Positions 53,874-62,785 of a DNA stretch of 64,000 bases are shown here, piece after piece. The notes beneath the pieces are model-generated. The model had not been told where the DNA came from, made no database searches, and was given only the letters and a program-made list of their open reading frames with translations. Source of the DNA: Actinoplanes lutulentus (GTDB lineage Bacteria; Actinomycetota; Actinomycetes; Mycobacteriales; Micromonosporaceae); contig NZ_QLMJ01000005.1 of assembly GCF_003259845.1 (NCBI RefSeq), positions 487,623-551,622 on the forward strand, written 5' to 3'. How positions within the stretch are numbered: the stretch's first letter is position 1; each line of letters begins with the position of its first letter. The position numbers and the translations under genes were made by a program.

Positions 53874-54510
53874 AGAGACGCACCTCCCAGGTGGCGTGGT
53901 GCTCGGCGCCGATGTCGAGCAGTGGAGCGCCCGCGGACGGCAGATCGTCGACCGGGTCGCGGTACCGTCCCGCGGCCAGCGCCGCGATCCGGTCACATTC
54001 AGGAGCAAGGCGAGCCAATAGCGCGTGTACCGCGTACGGGTCAAGCCCGAGGAGCCGGACCGCCGCGCTGGCCGGACCGGTGATGGTGCCGTGCGCGGCG
54101 GCGACGGCGGACTCACCGGGCGTCAGCCCGGCGGCCGCGGCCAGCACACCCAGCGCGATCGGCTGATGGGGTTCCCGGCCGGCCGCGCCGGTCAGCGGCC
54201 ACATGGCCCGCCCGGCGCGGAGCAGGGCACGTCCTTGTGCCCGGGAAGCCTTCCGGAGCGCGGGCGACGGCGTCCGCGCGTCGAGCCCGGCGTCGAGCTC
54301 GGCGCACCGGCGCACATCACCGCAGGTGGCGGCCGTGAACGCGGCCGAGACGAGCCCTCCGGTGGCGAGTCTGCCCCGGAGGAACCCGTCGAGCCCGGCG
54401 ACGTCTTTCACCCGGCCGGCGGCGATCTGCGCCTCCAGCCCACCGGAGTGCGCGTGCCCACCGGAGGGAAGCCGCCCGTCCGCGAGCAGCAGCAAGGTCG
54501 CCAGACTCAA
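53863..54510 (-). CDS. ureF: Urease accessory protein UreF
   Basis: A 215-residue all-helical accessory protein that gates nickel delivery by Ure[21 protein letters not shown] at the N-terminus is the UreF hallmark, and the C-terminal [11 protein letters not shown] is typical. The start is TTG at 54510, preceded by GAGGGGGTGGCGGC. It overlaps ureG by 11 bp and follows ureC by 58 bp. Internal helices are Ala/Arg-rich as in other actinobacterial copies. Confidence 0.92.
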   Translation of the reverse strand: MSLATLLLLADGRLPSGGHAHSGGLEAQIAAGRVKDVAGLDGFLRGRLATGGLVSAAFTAATCGDVRRCAELDAGLDARTPSPALRKASRAQGRALLRAGRAMWPLTGAAGREPHQPIALGVLAAAAGLTPGESAVAAAHGTITGPASAAVRLLGLDPYAVHALLARLAPECDRIAALAAGRYRDPVDDLPSAGAPLLDIGAEHHATWEVRLFAS

Positions 54511-54568
54511 GCCGCCACCCCCTCGCGGTCAACAGGCACCAGCAGAGCGGGCATGTGAGGAGCCGGCA

Positions 54569-56287
54569 TCAGAAGAGGAAGTACCGCTGGGCCATGGGCA
54601 GCTCGCTGACCGGTGCGGGTTCGACGACCTGGCCGTCGATGCGTACCTCGAACGTGTCCGCCTGGACCTCGATCCGGGGCATCGCGTCGTTGCGGATCAT
54701 GTCGGCCTTGCCGACCGAGCGCGTGTCGGCGACCGGGACGAGCGCCCGTTTCACCCCGATCCGGTCGGAGAGCAGCGCGTCGATGGCGGCCGGGGCGACG
54801 AACGCCACGGACGTCTGCGCCGGAACCACCCCGTAGGAGCCGAACATCGGCCGGGGCAGCATCGGCTGAGGCGTCGGGATGGACGCGTTCGCGTCACCCA
54901 TCTGCGCGGACGCGATCATTCCGCCCTTGATCACCAGCGCCGGGCGTACGCCGAAGAACGCCGGATCCCAGAGCACCAGGTCGGCGAGCTTGCCGGGTTC
55001 GATCGAGCCGACCTGCTCGGACATGCCGTGCGCGATGGCCGGGCAGATCGTGTACTTCGCGACGTACCGCTTGGCCCGCTCGTTGTCCGCGGCCCCGTCG
55101 CCGGGCAGGGACCCGACGCGCGCCTTCATGACGTGCGCGGTCTGCCAGGTACGCGTGACGACCTCACCGACCCGGCCCATCGCCTGCGAGTCCGAGCCGA
55201 TCATCGAGATCGCGCCCAGGTCGTGCAGGAAGTCCTCGGCGGCCATCGTGGACGGCCGGATCCGGCTCTCGGCGAACGCCAGGTCCTCCGGCACCGCCGA
55301 GTTCAGGTGGTGGCAGACCATCAGCATGTCGAGGTGCTCGCTGAGGGTGTTCCGGGTGTACGGCCGGGTCGGGTTCGTCGACGACGGCAGGATGTTCGGC
55401 TGCGAGGCCACGGTGATGATGTCCGGCGCGTGCCCGCCGCCGGCGCCCTCGGTGTGATAGGCGTGGATGGATCGCCCGGCGATGGCCCGCAGCGTCTCCT
55501 CGACGAAGCCGGCCTCGTTCAGCGTGTCGGTGTGGATCGCCACCTGCACACCGGAGGCGTCCGCCACGCTCAGGCACGCGTCGATCGCGGCCGGCGTGGT
55601 GCCCCAGTCCTCGTGCAGTTTGAAGCCGCCGGCGCCACCGCGCAGCTGCTCCCACATCGACTCGGTCGACATCGTGTTGCCCTTGCCGAGCAGCAGCACG
55701 TTGATCGGGAAGGTGTCGAGCGCCTCCAGCATCCGGGCCAGGTGCCACGCGTTCGGCGTGACAGTGGTGGCCTTGGTGCCCTCGGCCGGCCCGGTGCCAC
55801 CACCGATGATCGTGGTGATGCCGGACGCGAGCGCCGTGTCCAGGATCGTCGGGCTGATCAGGTGCACGTGGCTGTCGATCGCGCCGGCCGTGAGGATCTT
55901 GCCGTTACCCGCGATGATCTCGGTGCTGGCGCCGATCACCAGGTCGGGGTGCACACCGTCCATGGTGTCCGGGTTGCCGGCCTTGCCGATCGCCACGATC
56001 CGCCCGTCACGGATGCCGACGTCCGCCTTGATGATCCCCCAGTGGTCGAGAACGACCACACCGGTGATCACGGTGTCCGGGGTGCCCTCGGCGCGGGTGG
56101 CGCGGGACTGACCCATCGACTCGCGGATGACCTTGCCGCCGCCGAAGACGACCTCGTCGCCGGGCGCGGGCCCGGCGCTGCGGTCCTCTTCGATCTCGAT
56201 CAGCAGGTTCGTGTCGGCGAGCCGGATCCGGTCACCGGCGGTGGGTCCGTAGAGAGCGGTGTACCGGCCGCGGTCCAGTGAGGTCAT
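54569..56287 (-). CDS. ureC: Urease alpha subunit UreC
   Basis: A 572-residue catalytic subunit that hydrolyses urea to ammonia and carbamate using two nickel ions. Nickel ligands His140 and His142 are in AIDSHVHLI; Lys223 in [10 protein letters not shown] is the residue carbamylated in known ureases; [10 protein letters not shown] and MVCHHLN carry further ligands and the mobile-flap His. All residues sit six positions later than in Klebsiella. The ATG at 56287 follows TGGAGAACCGGC; the frame stays open upstream through the 27-bp repeats into ureB, but similarity starts here. Confidence 0.97.
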   Translation of the reverse strand: MTSLDRGRYTALYGPTAGDRIRLADTNLLIEIEEDRSAGPAPGDEVVFGGGKVIRESMGQSRATRAEGTPDTVITGVVVLDHWGIIKADVGIRDGRIVAIGKAGNPDTMDGVHPDLVIGASTEIIAGNGKILTAGAIDSHVHLISPTILDTALASGITTIIGGGTGPAEGTKATTVTPNAWHLARMLEALDTFPINVLLLGKGNTMSTESMWEQLRGGAGGFKLHEDWGTTPAAIDACLSVADASGVQVAIHTDTLNEAGFVEETLRAIAGRSIHAYHTEGAGGGHAPDIITVASQPNILPSSTNPTRPYTRNTLSEHLDMLMVCHHLNSAVPEDLAFAESRIRPSTMAAEDFLHDLGAISMIGSDSQAMGRVGEVVTRTWQTAHVMKARVGSLPGDGAADNERAKRYVAKYTICPAIAHGMSEQVGSIEPGKLADLVLWDPAFFGVRPALVIKGGMIASAQMGDANASIPTPQPMLPRPMFGSYGVVPAQTSVAFVAPAAIDALLSDRIGVKRALVPVADTRSVGKADMIRNDAMPRIEVQADTFEVRIDGQVVEPAPVSELPMAQRYFLF

Positions 56288-56309
56288 GCCGGTTCTCCAG
56301 TCCACGCCA

Positions 56310-56390
56310 GGCTGTTCGTGCTCGTCCGGTGGGCGAGGCTGTTCGTGCTCGTCCGGTGGATGAGGCTGTTCTCGTTCGTCCGGTTGGTGC
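56310..56390. repeat. 27-bp direct repeat, three copies, between ureB and ureC
   Basis: GGCTGTTCGTGCTCGTCCGG begins units at 56310 and 56337, with a diverged unit at 56364. The period of 27 keeps the ureC frame open on the minus strand, reading as HEQPxPPDE repeats, but no start codon with a ribosome site would include it in ureC. Confidence 0.85.
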
Positions 56391-56396
56391 CCTGGC

Positions 56397-56816
56397 TCAA
56401 CGGGGGCTCCCGTTGTCGCCGTTGGGCTGGCTCTCGCCGGTGTCCTCGTCGAGGGACCCGGCCGGCTCGATGTCCGACGGGTCGGCCGCGGGCGCCGGTG
56501 CGTCGGCGTCGAGCGGGCCGCCGGCCAGGCCACGCAGGCCCGGCACGATGCGCCGCCCGGCGAGCGCGACCAGCGTCACGTCACGGGGGATGCCGGGCTC
56601 GAAGCGGACCGAAGTGCCGGCCGGCACACCGAGGCGGTAACCCCAGGCGGCCTTGCGGTCGAACTCCAGAGCCGCGTTGGACTCGGAGAAGTGGTAGTGC
56701 GAGCCGACCTGGACAGGCCGGTCACCGGTGTTGCGAACGGTGAGCTCCAGCGTCTGACGACCCGGGTTGATCTCGATGTCGCCGTCGCCGTGCAGGATTT
56801 CGCCGGGAATCGTCAT
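56397..56816 (-). CDS. ureB: Urease beta subunit UreB with acidic tail
   Basis: A 139-residue structural subunit. The core ([20 protein letters not shown], then [18 protein letters not shown] and [18 protein letters not shown]) is standard and ends near residue 100. The remaining ~35 residues are Pro/Asp/Glu-rich ([18 protein letters not shown] and so on) and are not part of the usual ~103-residue subunit. The ATG overlaps the ureA stop by 4 bp. The 27-bp repeat lies directly downstream. Confidence 0.94.
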   Translation of the reverse strand: MTIPGEILHGDGDIEINPGRQTLELTVRNTGDRPVQVGSHYHFSESNAALEFDRKAAWGYRLGVPAGTSVRFEPGIPRDVTLVALAGRRIVPGLRGLAGGPLDADAPAPAADPSDIEPAGSLDEDTGESQPNGDNGSPR

Positions 56817-57115
56817 GAGATCGGCCCGTGCACCGTGACGAGTTTCGTCCCGTCCGGGAAAGTGGCCTCGACCTGCACTTCGGCAAGCATCTCGGGCACA
56901 CCGTCCATGACGTCTTCCCGGGTCAGCACCCGCCGGCCGGCATCCATCAACTCCGCGACGGTGCGGCCGTCACGGGCGCCTTCCAGCAGGAAGGCGGTGA
57001 TGATCGCGGTAGCCTCCGGGTAGTTGAGCCGCAGACCGCGCTCGCGGCGCCGCCGGGCGACATCTGCCGCCACATGAATGAGCAGTCTTTCCTGCTCGTG
57101 CTGGCTGAGGAACAA
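56813..57115 (-). CDS. ureA: Urease gamma subunit UreA
   Basis: A 100-residue structural subunit, the normal length. [20 protein letters not shown] and [20 protein letters not shown] are diagnostic, with [20 protein letters not shown] near the end. The start is TTG at 57115, supported by AGGAGGTCCC immediately before it and by alignment of the N-terminus; longer open sequence upstream is unrelated. It is the first gene of ureABCFGD. No obvious consensus promoter is seen in the 269-bp gap upstream. Confidence 0.94.
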   Translation of the reverse strand: MFLSQHEQERLLIHVAADVARRRRERGLRLNYPEATAIITAFLLEGARDGRTVAELMDAGRRVLTREDVMDGVPEMLAEVQVEATFPDGTKLVTVHGPIS

Positions 57116-57272
57116 AGGGACCTCCTGATCGCGCCCCGGAATGCTCGCAGCTGGAAGTTTCGGACGTGTTACCCGTCCATCTGCCACCCGCCGTCCGATT
57201 CTGATGATCGTCGTCTGGCTGCCCAAAATCCCGCGACTGCCCGGTTTCCCCGGCAAATTCTCGGCAAACACG

Positions 57273-57384
57273 CCCGCCCGTGGCTCGGTCCCGGCCGTCG
57301 GCCCGCCCGCCCGTGGCTCGGTCCCGGCCGTCGGCTCGTCGGCCCGTGGCTCAGACCCGGCCCGCCGGCTTGTCGGCCCGTGGA
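57273..57384. repeat. 33-bp tandem repeat beside the tetR stop
   Basis: CCCGCCCGTGGCTCGGTCCC begins units at 57273 and 57306 (exact over 28 bp), with degraded CCCGTGG-containing copies at 57343 and 57378. The last copy abuts the stop codon of the TetR gene at 57385. Confidence 0.8.
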
Positions 57385-57954
57385 TCAGACTCGGGCTGCC
57401 ACGCCGTCGATCAGGAGGTCGACCGCCAGGGAGAAGCCGGTGTCGTCGGCCTCGCCCTCGCCGATCAGCCGCCGCATCGTGCCGTTGACCTCGGTGTGCA
57501 GCAGGCCGCCCACCAGCACCGCGAGGACCGCGCCGGTGCGTTCCACCTCGGGCTCGGGGAGGCCGGCGCCGCGGAGCACCGCGCAGAGCGTGCGCCACAT
57601 CGGCCCGTCCCGCTGGATCACGTCGTCGACCGAGAACGCGTGCCGGATCAGGTTGCTGTGCGCCAGGCTGAGGGTGCGGAACTCGTAGGCCAGCTGCCGC
57701 AACTGCTCCTGCCAGGTGCCGCCGGACACCTCGATGTGCCGCGCGCCGTCGGTGACCAGCCGGGTCACGCCGTCGAGCAGCGCCGCCTTGTTGGCCACGT
57801 GGTGGTAGATCGACATCGGGTTGACGCCCAGGTCGGCGGCGAGCTTGCGCATGCTGAGCGACTGCACGCCGTCGGCATCGATGATCCTCAGCGCAGATCT
57901 CAGGATCATGTCCTTTGTTAAACGTTGATCACCTGACTTTCCGGTTTCTCCCAT
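57385..57954 (-). CDS. TetR-family repressor with TetR-class C-terminal domain
   Basis: A 189-residue regulator divergent from the P450 fusion gene. The helix-turn-helix reads [20 protein letters not shown] followed by [16 protein letters not shown]; the C-terminal part ([20 protein letters not shown], ending [14 protein letters not shown]) matches the TetR_C type associated with ligand release. The ATG at 57954 lies 7 nt after TACCAT, a leaderless layout, and the start codon itself lies in the first CCATAC operator half. It most likely represses the P450 and itself, with a fatty acid or xenobiotic as inducer. Confidence 0.92.
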   Translation of the reverse strand: MGETGKSGDQRLTKDMILRSALRIIDADGVQSLSMRKLAADLGVNPMSIYHHVANKAALLDGVTRLVTDGARHIEVSGGTWQEQLRQLAYEFRTLSLAHSNLIRHAFSVDDVIQRDGPMWRTLCAVLRGAGLPEPEVERTGAVLAVLVGGLLHTEVNGTMRRLIGEGEADDTGFSLAVDLLIDGVAARV

Positions 57955-57986
57955 ACGCCGTATGGTACCCGCCATACACCGTATGG
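57951..57986. promoter_or_regulatory. Twin CCATAC-n3-GTATGG operators
   Basis: CCATACGCCGTATGG (57951-57965) and CCATACACCGTATGG (57972-57986) are two 15-bp inverted repeats with centres 21 bp apart, about two helical turns. They cover the repressor's start codon and -10 (TACCAT) and lie just upstream of the P450 ribosome site GAGGAGGATC. Confidence 0.85.
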
Positions 57987-58002
57987 CTGAGGAGGATCTC
58001 CC

Positions 58003-61000
58003 TTGACCGCCGCCATTCCCGCCCCGCGCGGCCTGCCGATCGTCGGCAATGGACTGCAGGTCCCGGTGGAAGGCACCCACCAGTTCTTCGCGGACCTGGC
58101 AGCACAGCACCCCGGAGGTCTGTTCAAACTGAACCTGGCGGGGCGGCACGTGGTCTTCGTTTACGACCCCGACCTGGTCGCCGAGGTGTGCGACGAGTCG
58201 CGCTTCTACAAGCCGGTCGACGGACCGCTCGGCGACGTCCGTGATTTCGCCGGCGACGGTCTCTTCACCGCCCGGGAGGACGAAGAGGTCTGGGGTCAGG
58301 CCCACCGGATCCTGCTCCCGGCGTTCAGCCAGCGGTCGATGAAGGCGTATTTCCCGCAGATGCTGGAGGTCGCCCAGGACCTGATCGGGGCGTGGGAGAG
58401 CCGGACTGTCGTCGACGTGACCGACGACATGACCCGGCTGACCCTGGACACCATCGCGCTCGCCGGTTTCGGCCAGTCGTTCAAGTCGTACGAGCAGGTG
58501 GAACTGCACCCGTTCCTCCAGGCGATGGGCAACGCGCTGACCGAGGTGATGCACCGCGCCCGTCAGCTGCCGCTGGTCACCCGGCTCAAGCGCGAGGCCG
58601 ACGGCAAGTACCGCTCGGACATCGCGGTCATGCAGGAGACGGTCGACGAGGTGATCCGCGCGCGGCGCGCCAGCGGGGAGAAGTCGAACGACCTCCTCGG
58701 GCTGATGCTGGACGCGGCCGACCCGGTCTCCGGCGGGCAGCTCTCCGACGAGAACATCCGCAACCAGGTCCTCACGTTCCTCATCGCGGGGCACGAGACG
58801 ACCAGCGGTACCCTCTCGTTCGCCCTGCACCTGCTGCTGCGTAACCCGCACGTGCTGGCACAGGCATATGCCGAGGTGGACCGGGTGCTGCCCGGGGACA
58901 CCGTGCCGACGTACGAAGCTGTCATGAGGCTGGACGTGATCCCGCGGATCCTCGACGAGACGCTGCGGCTGCTCTCGCCGATCCCGTTCATCGGCCTGGC
59001 CTCGCGTGAGGCGACGCTGCTCGGCGGAAAGTACGAGATCCCGGCACACCAGAAGATCGGTGTGCTGATGAGGCCGTTGCACATCAACCCGGTGGCCTGG
59101 CCGGACCCGGAGGCCTTCGACATCGACCGGTGGCTGCCGGAGCGCAAGGCCGAGCACCACCCGCACGGTTACAAGCCGTTCGGCAACGGCGAGCGGGCCT
59201 GCATCGGACGACAGTTCGCCCTGACCGAGGCCCGGCTCGCGCTCGCCATGGTCCTCCAGCGTTTCGCCGTCGCGGACCCGGACGGCCACCAGCTCACCAT
59301 CAAGCAGACCCTGACCATCAAGCCCGACGATTTCCGCCTGCGGATCCGGGTGCGCCAGGACCACGAACGCATCGCCGTGGGTGGAGACCTCGCTGCCGCG
59401 GCGCCGGCCACCGAGGTGGCCCAGGTCCAGGCCGCCGGGGTACGCCTGCGCGTGGCGTACGGCTCGAACCTGGGAACCTCCGAGGACCTGGCGCAGCTGC
59501 TGGCCGACCGTGCCCGGCGCTCCGGTTTCGACGTGAGCGTGCAGAGCCTCGACGACCTGGCCGGCGACCTGCCCGCCGAAGGTCTGCTCGCCGTGGTCAC
59601 CTCCAGTTACAACGGGAAGGCGCCGGACAACGCGCAGCTTTTCGAGGACCTGGAGATCGAGCCCGGCGCCCTGAACGGCATTTCGTATGCCGTCCTGGGC
59701 AACGGCAACACGCAGTGGGCCACCTATCAGGCGTTTCCCAAGCGGGTCGAGGCGAAGCTGGCGAACGCCGGCGCCACCCCGATCGTGGCGCGCGGCGAGA
59801 CCGACGCGGCCGGCGATTTCGACGGGATGGCGACGACCTGGCTCGAAGGGCTGTGGACGGCGCTCGCCGCGTCCTTCGGCGCCTCGGCGGCGTCGGCGGC
59901 GGGCCCCCGCTATTCCCTGGAGGTGCTCGGCGAGGACCAGATCCGGCCGGCCGTGGTCTCCGGTCAGGCGTACCCACTCATGGTTTTCGCCAAGGACGAG
60001 CTGGTCGGCGACCCGGACGGGCTCTGGGATTTCAGCCGGGAAGCGCCGCGGCCCGGCGTCAAGGCGATCACCGTGCGGCTGCCCGAGGGCGTCTCTTACG
60101 ACGCCGGCGACCACCTCGCCGTTTACGCCAAGAACGACCCTGAGCTGGTCGAATGGGCGCTGCACACGCTGCGGATCTCGCGCGACCTGGTGGTGCGGCT
60201 GAGTCAGGACGGCGAACGGCCCACCGGGCTGCCGATCGGCGTGCCGGTCACCGCGGGTCTGCTGCTCACCGATTTCGTCGAGCTGCAGGAACCGGCCACC
60301 CGCGGGCAGATCGCCACGCTCGCGGAGCACACCCAGTGCCCGTGGACGACCCGGCAGCTGGCGACCTGGACCGAGGACTCGGAGCAGGCGAGCTCCGCGT
60401 ACGCCGATGAGGTCCTGGCGAAGCGGATCTCGCTGCTGAGCCTGCTCGAACGGTTTCCCGCGATCGAGCTGCCGTTCGGCGTCTTCCTGGAGCTGGTGGG
60501 CACGATCCGGCCGCGCTTCTATTCCATCTCGTCGTCGCCGAAGGTCGACCCGTCGCTGGTCACCATCACGGTCGGCCTGGTCGACGGGCCGGCTCGCACC
60601 GGCAACGGGCGTTATCGCGGGATGTGCTCGCAGTACCTCGCGCGGCTTGAGCCCGGCGACGTCTTTTACGGACATGTGCGAGTGCCGGCGCCGCCGTTCC
60701 GCCCGCCGGCGGACCCGGCCACCCCGATGATCCTGATCGGGCCGGGCACCGGTTTCGCCCCGCTGCGCGGTTTTCTCCAGGAGCGCGCGCTGATCGAGGG
60801 GCGAGGTGCGGCCAAGCTGTTTTACGGCTGCCGGCACCCGGAGCACGACTGGCTTTATCGCGCCGAGATGGAACAGTGGGCGGCGGACGGGGTGACCGAG
60901 CTGCACCTCGCGTTTTCCGCGGTGGCGGATCACCCGCACCGTTTCGTCCAGGAGGCGCTGGCCGAAGCGGGCGACGAGGTGTGGGAGCTGCTGGAGGCGG

Positions 61001-61167
61001 GTGCCCACATCTATCTCTGCGGTGATGGCGCCCGGATGGCGCCCGCCGTGCGTGGTGAGCTGCTCGCGCTGTATCGCCGGCACACCGGCTCGACCGCCGA
61101 ACAGGCGGAGGTGTGGCTGCGCTCGCTCGAGTCGTCCGGCCGTTACCAGCAGGATGTCTTCGCCTGA
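58003..61167 (+). CDS. Self-sufficient cytochrome P450/NADPH-P450 reductase (CYP102-type)
   Basis: A 1054-residue soluble fusion. The P450 domain has FLIAGHETTSGTLSFAL (I helix), the ExxR motif in LDETLRLLSPI and the haem loop FGNGERACIGRQFAL with Cys400, the same number as in P450 BM3. The reductase part follows: FMN domain from about residue 480 (RVAYGSNLGTSEDLAQLLAD), then FAD and NADPH domains (RFYSISSSPKVDP, MILIGPGTGFAPLRGFLQER, YLCGDGARMAPAVRG). Such enzymes hydroxylate fatty acids without partner proteins. The start is TTG at 58003 after GAGGAGGATCTCCC. It is controlled by the divergent TetR protein through twin operators. Confidence 0.95.
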   Translation: MTAAIPAPRGLPIVGNGLQVPVEGTHQFFADLAAQHPGGLFKLNLAGRHVVFVYDPDLVAEVCDESRFYKPVDGPLGDVRDFAGDGLFTAREDEEVWGQAHRILLPAFSQRSMKAYFPQMLEVAQDLIGAWESRTVVDVTDDMTRLTLDTIALAGFGQSFKSYEQVELHPFLQAMGNALTEVMHRARQLPLVTRLKREADGKYRSDIAVMQETVDEVIRARRASGEKSNDLLGLMLDAADPVSGGQLSDENIRNQVLTFLIAGHETTSGTLSFALHLLLRNPHVLAQAYAEVDRVLPGDTVPTYEAVMRLDVIPRILDETLRLLSPIPFIGLASREATLLGGKYEIPAHQKIGVLMRPLHINPVAWPDPEAFDIDRWLPERKAEHHPHGYKPFGNGERACIGRQFALTEARLALAMVLQRFAVADPDGHQLTIKQTLTIKPDDFRLRIRVRQDHERIAVGGDLAAAAPATEVAQVQAAGVRLRVAYGSNLGTSEDLAQLLADRARRSGFDVSVQSLDDLAGDLPAEGLLAVVTSSYNGKAPDNAQLFEDLEIEPGALNGISYAVLGNGNTQWATYQAFPKRVEAKLANAGATPIVARGETDAAGDFDGMATTWLEGLWTALAASFGASAASAAGPRYSLEVLGEDQIRPAVVSGQAYPLMVFAKDELVGDPDGLWDFSREAPRPGVKAITVRLPEGVSYDAGDHLAVYAKNDPELVEWALHTLRISRDLVVRLSQDGERPTGLPIGVPVTAGLLLTDFVELQEPATRGQIATLAEHTQCPWTTRQLATWTEDSEQASSAYADEVLAKRISLLSLLERFPAIELPFGVFLELVGTIRPRFYSISSSPKVDPSLVTITVGLVDGPARTGNGRYRGMCSQYLARLEPGDVFYGHVRVPAPPFRPPADPATPMILIGPGTGFAPLRGFLQERALIEGRGAAKLFYGCRHPEHDWLYRAEMEQWAADGVTELHLAFSAVADHPHRFVQEALAEAGDEVWELLEAGAHIYLCGDGARMAPAVRGELLALYRRHTGSTAEQAEVWLRSLESSGRYQQDVFA

Positions 61168-61201
61168 CGCTGACTCTGACCCTGGCATGACGACGACGCT
61201 A

Positions 61202-61243
61202 AACCCGGCCCCAGGGGACGACTCAAGCCTCCGGGGCCGGGTT
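61202..61243. terminator. Terminator between the convergent P450 and kinase genes
   Basis: AACCCGGCCCC (61202-61212) and GGGGCCGGGTT (61233-61243) form perfect 11-bp arms around a 20-nt loop. It has no U tract and is symmetric, so it can serve both convergent transcripts. Confidence 0.7.
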
Positions 61244-61267
61244 CAGCCAACTCGTTTTCCGGGTCAC

Positions 61268-62701
61268 CTACGCGGTGTCCTCGGTCTCCTGCTCGCTCTC
61301 CTCGCCGCTGTCGTCGCCCTCCTCGGACCCGCCGGTCGGCGCCGTGGTCGTCTCCGGTTCGGTGGTCGCGGTCGCCGGGGCCTCGGTGGCCGGAGCGGTG
61401 GTCTCGGTCGTCGTCTCCGGTTCGGTGGTGGCCGGCGCCGCAGGGGCGGTGGAACGCTGCGACGGCCGTGCGGCCGGGCGCGGTGAGGTCTCCTGCTTTT
61501 CATCGTTGTCGCTGGTAGCGGCGACTTTGCCATCGTTCCCGGTGTTGTTCTTGGTGCCCTTGCCGTTCTTGGTCGCGCTCGGCTCGCTGAGCGGCGCCTG
61601 GTTGCCGGGAGTGCTGGCCGGGGCGTCCTTCGGGGAGGAGCCGAACGGGTTGGCGACGGCGATCAGGATTCCGGCGCTGATCAGGGCGAGGAGCATGATC
61701 GAGAGGAGTACGAGGTTGCGGCGGTTGCCACCGGCCGGCGGAGTCTCGACGGGCGGCGGCGGTTCGTCCGGCATGACCCACGCCGTTGTTTTCGTCACGT
61801 TGGGTGCAGGTTCTTCGAGGGCTGCTGCGACCGCACCTACCGGCAGGACGCTTGTCTCTTCCGGGTCCGGGGCTGCGTCGGCATCGCTGAGCAGCAGGTT
61901 GCTTGCTGTGTCAGCCATGGCGGAGGCCGACGCGAAGCGGTTGTTCGGATCTTTGGCCATCGCGGTGGCGACGAGTTCCCGTACCGAATCGGGAACGTTG
62001 CCTGGCAGAGGGGCCGGCTCTTCGCTGACGTGCTGGAGCGCGACGGCGAGGGGGTTGTCGCCGAGGAACGGCGGCTTGCCGGCGAGGCAGTGATATGCCA
62101 CCGCGCCCAGCGCATAGATGTCGGCGGGCGGTCCGGTGGTCTGCTTGGACACCTGCTCCGGTGCTATGTAGAGCGCGGTGCCGACCACCTCTTTCGCGCC
62201 GGTCAGCGTGAGCGAATTGGCGGAGCGCGCGACGCCGAAGTCCACCAGGACGACCGTGCCGTCCGGTTCGATGATCAGGTTGCCGGGTTTGACGTCGCGG
62301 TGGACGATCCCGGCCTCGTGTGCGGCGGCCAGCGCTCGCGCGGCCTGGGCCACGATGGACATGGTGTCGGCGGGGCTCAAAGGTCCGCGTTCGGCGATCT
62401 TCTTGTCCAGCGGCTGGCCGTCGACGCGCGCCATCACCAGATAGGCAGCGCCCTCGCCGGTGTCGCCGAAGTCGTAGACCGGCACGACGCTGGCGTGCCG
62501 CAGTGATGCCATGGCCCGGGCCTCGTGCTGGAATCTGCTCCGGAACCCAGCGTCGCCGGCGTACCCCGCGAGCAGCGTCTTCACCGCGACGGGCCGGCCG
62601 AGCACCATGTCCGAGGCCCGCCAGACCTCGCCCATGCCGCCGGCCGCTATCCGGTCGTCGAGGCGGTAACGGCCACCGAGCAACTCTCCAGGCTGAGGCA
62701 T
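61268..62701 (-). CDS. Ser/Thr protein kinase (PknB-like) with Thr/Pro-rich outer tail
   Basis: A 477-residue membrane kinase. GGRYRLDDRIAAGGMGEVWR starts the domain; Lys in VAVKTLLA, the catalytic loop GIVHRDVKPGNLII and VDFGVARS are all canonical, in contrast to the other kinase in the window. The domain ends near residue 270. A juxtamembrane linker leads to one helix (LVLLSIMLLALISAGILIAV, about 330-350) and an external tail rich in Thr, Glu, Ala and Pro with no PASTA or carbohydrate-binding domain. The ATG at 62701 lies behind the palindromic GGGTTAACCC. The substrate is unknown. Confidence 0.93.
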   Translation of the reverse strand: MPQPGELLGGRYRLDDRIAAGGMGEVWRASDMVLGRPVAVKTLLAGYAGDAGFRSRFQHEARAMASLRHASVVPVYDFGDTGEGAAYLVMARVDGQPLDKKIAERGPLSPADTMSIVAQAARALAAAHEAGIVHRDVKPGNLIIEPDGTVVLVDFGVARSANSLTLTGAKEVVGTALYIAPEQVSKQTTGPPADIYALGAVAYHCLAGKPPFLGDNPLAVALQHVSEEPAPLPGNVPDSVRELVATAMAKDPNNRFASASAMADTASNLLLSDADAAPDPEETSVLPVGAVAAALEEPAPNVTKTTAWVMPDEPPPPVETPPAGGNRRNLVLLSIMLLALISAGILIAVANPFGSSPKDAPASTPGNQAPLSEPSATKNGKGTKNNTGNDGKVAATSDNDEKQETSPRPAARPSQRSTAPAAPATTEPETTTETTAPATEAPATATTEPETTTAPTGGSEEGDDSGEESEQETEDTA

Positions 62702-62735
62702 GGGTTAACCCCTACCCATTAATCGCCGTCGAAAA

Positions 62736-62767
62736 AACGGCGGGCCGGAGTGACCCGGCCCGCCGTT
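62736..62767 (-). terminator. Terminator of the FG-GAP protein gene
   Basis: AACGGCGGGCCGG (62736-62748) pairs with CCGGCCCGCCGTT (62755-62767). Read on the minus strand, the stem is followed by TTTTTT (62737-62732), a classical intrinsic terminator 19 bp after the stop codon. Confidence 0.9.
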
Positions 62768-62785
62768 CTGGTTTTGCTCAGGTTT

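Noticed and set aside
57385..61188. 1267-codon minus-strand open frame opposite the P450 gene
   Set aside because: Only its last 189 codons, from 57954, encode a recognisable TetR protein. The rest is antisense to the P450 fusion, whose motifs are unambiguous.
61275..62093. Plus-strand 272-codon frame opposite the second kinase
   Set aside because: The Ser/Val/Gly-rich sequence is the complement of the kinase's Thr/Pro/Glu tail and has no start signal or family.
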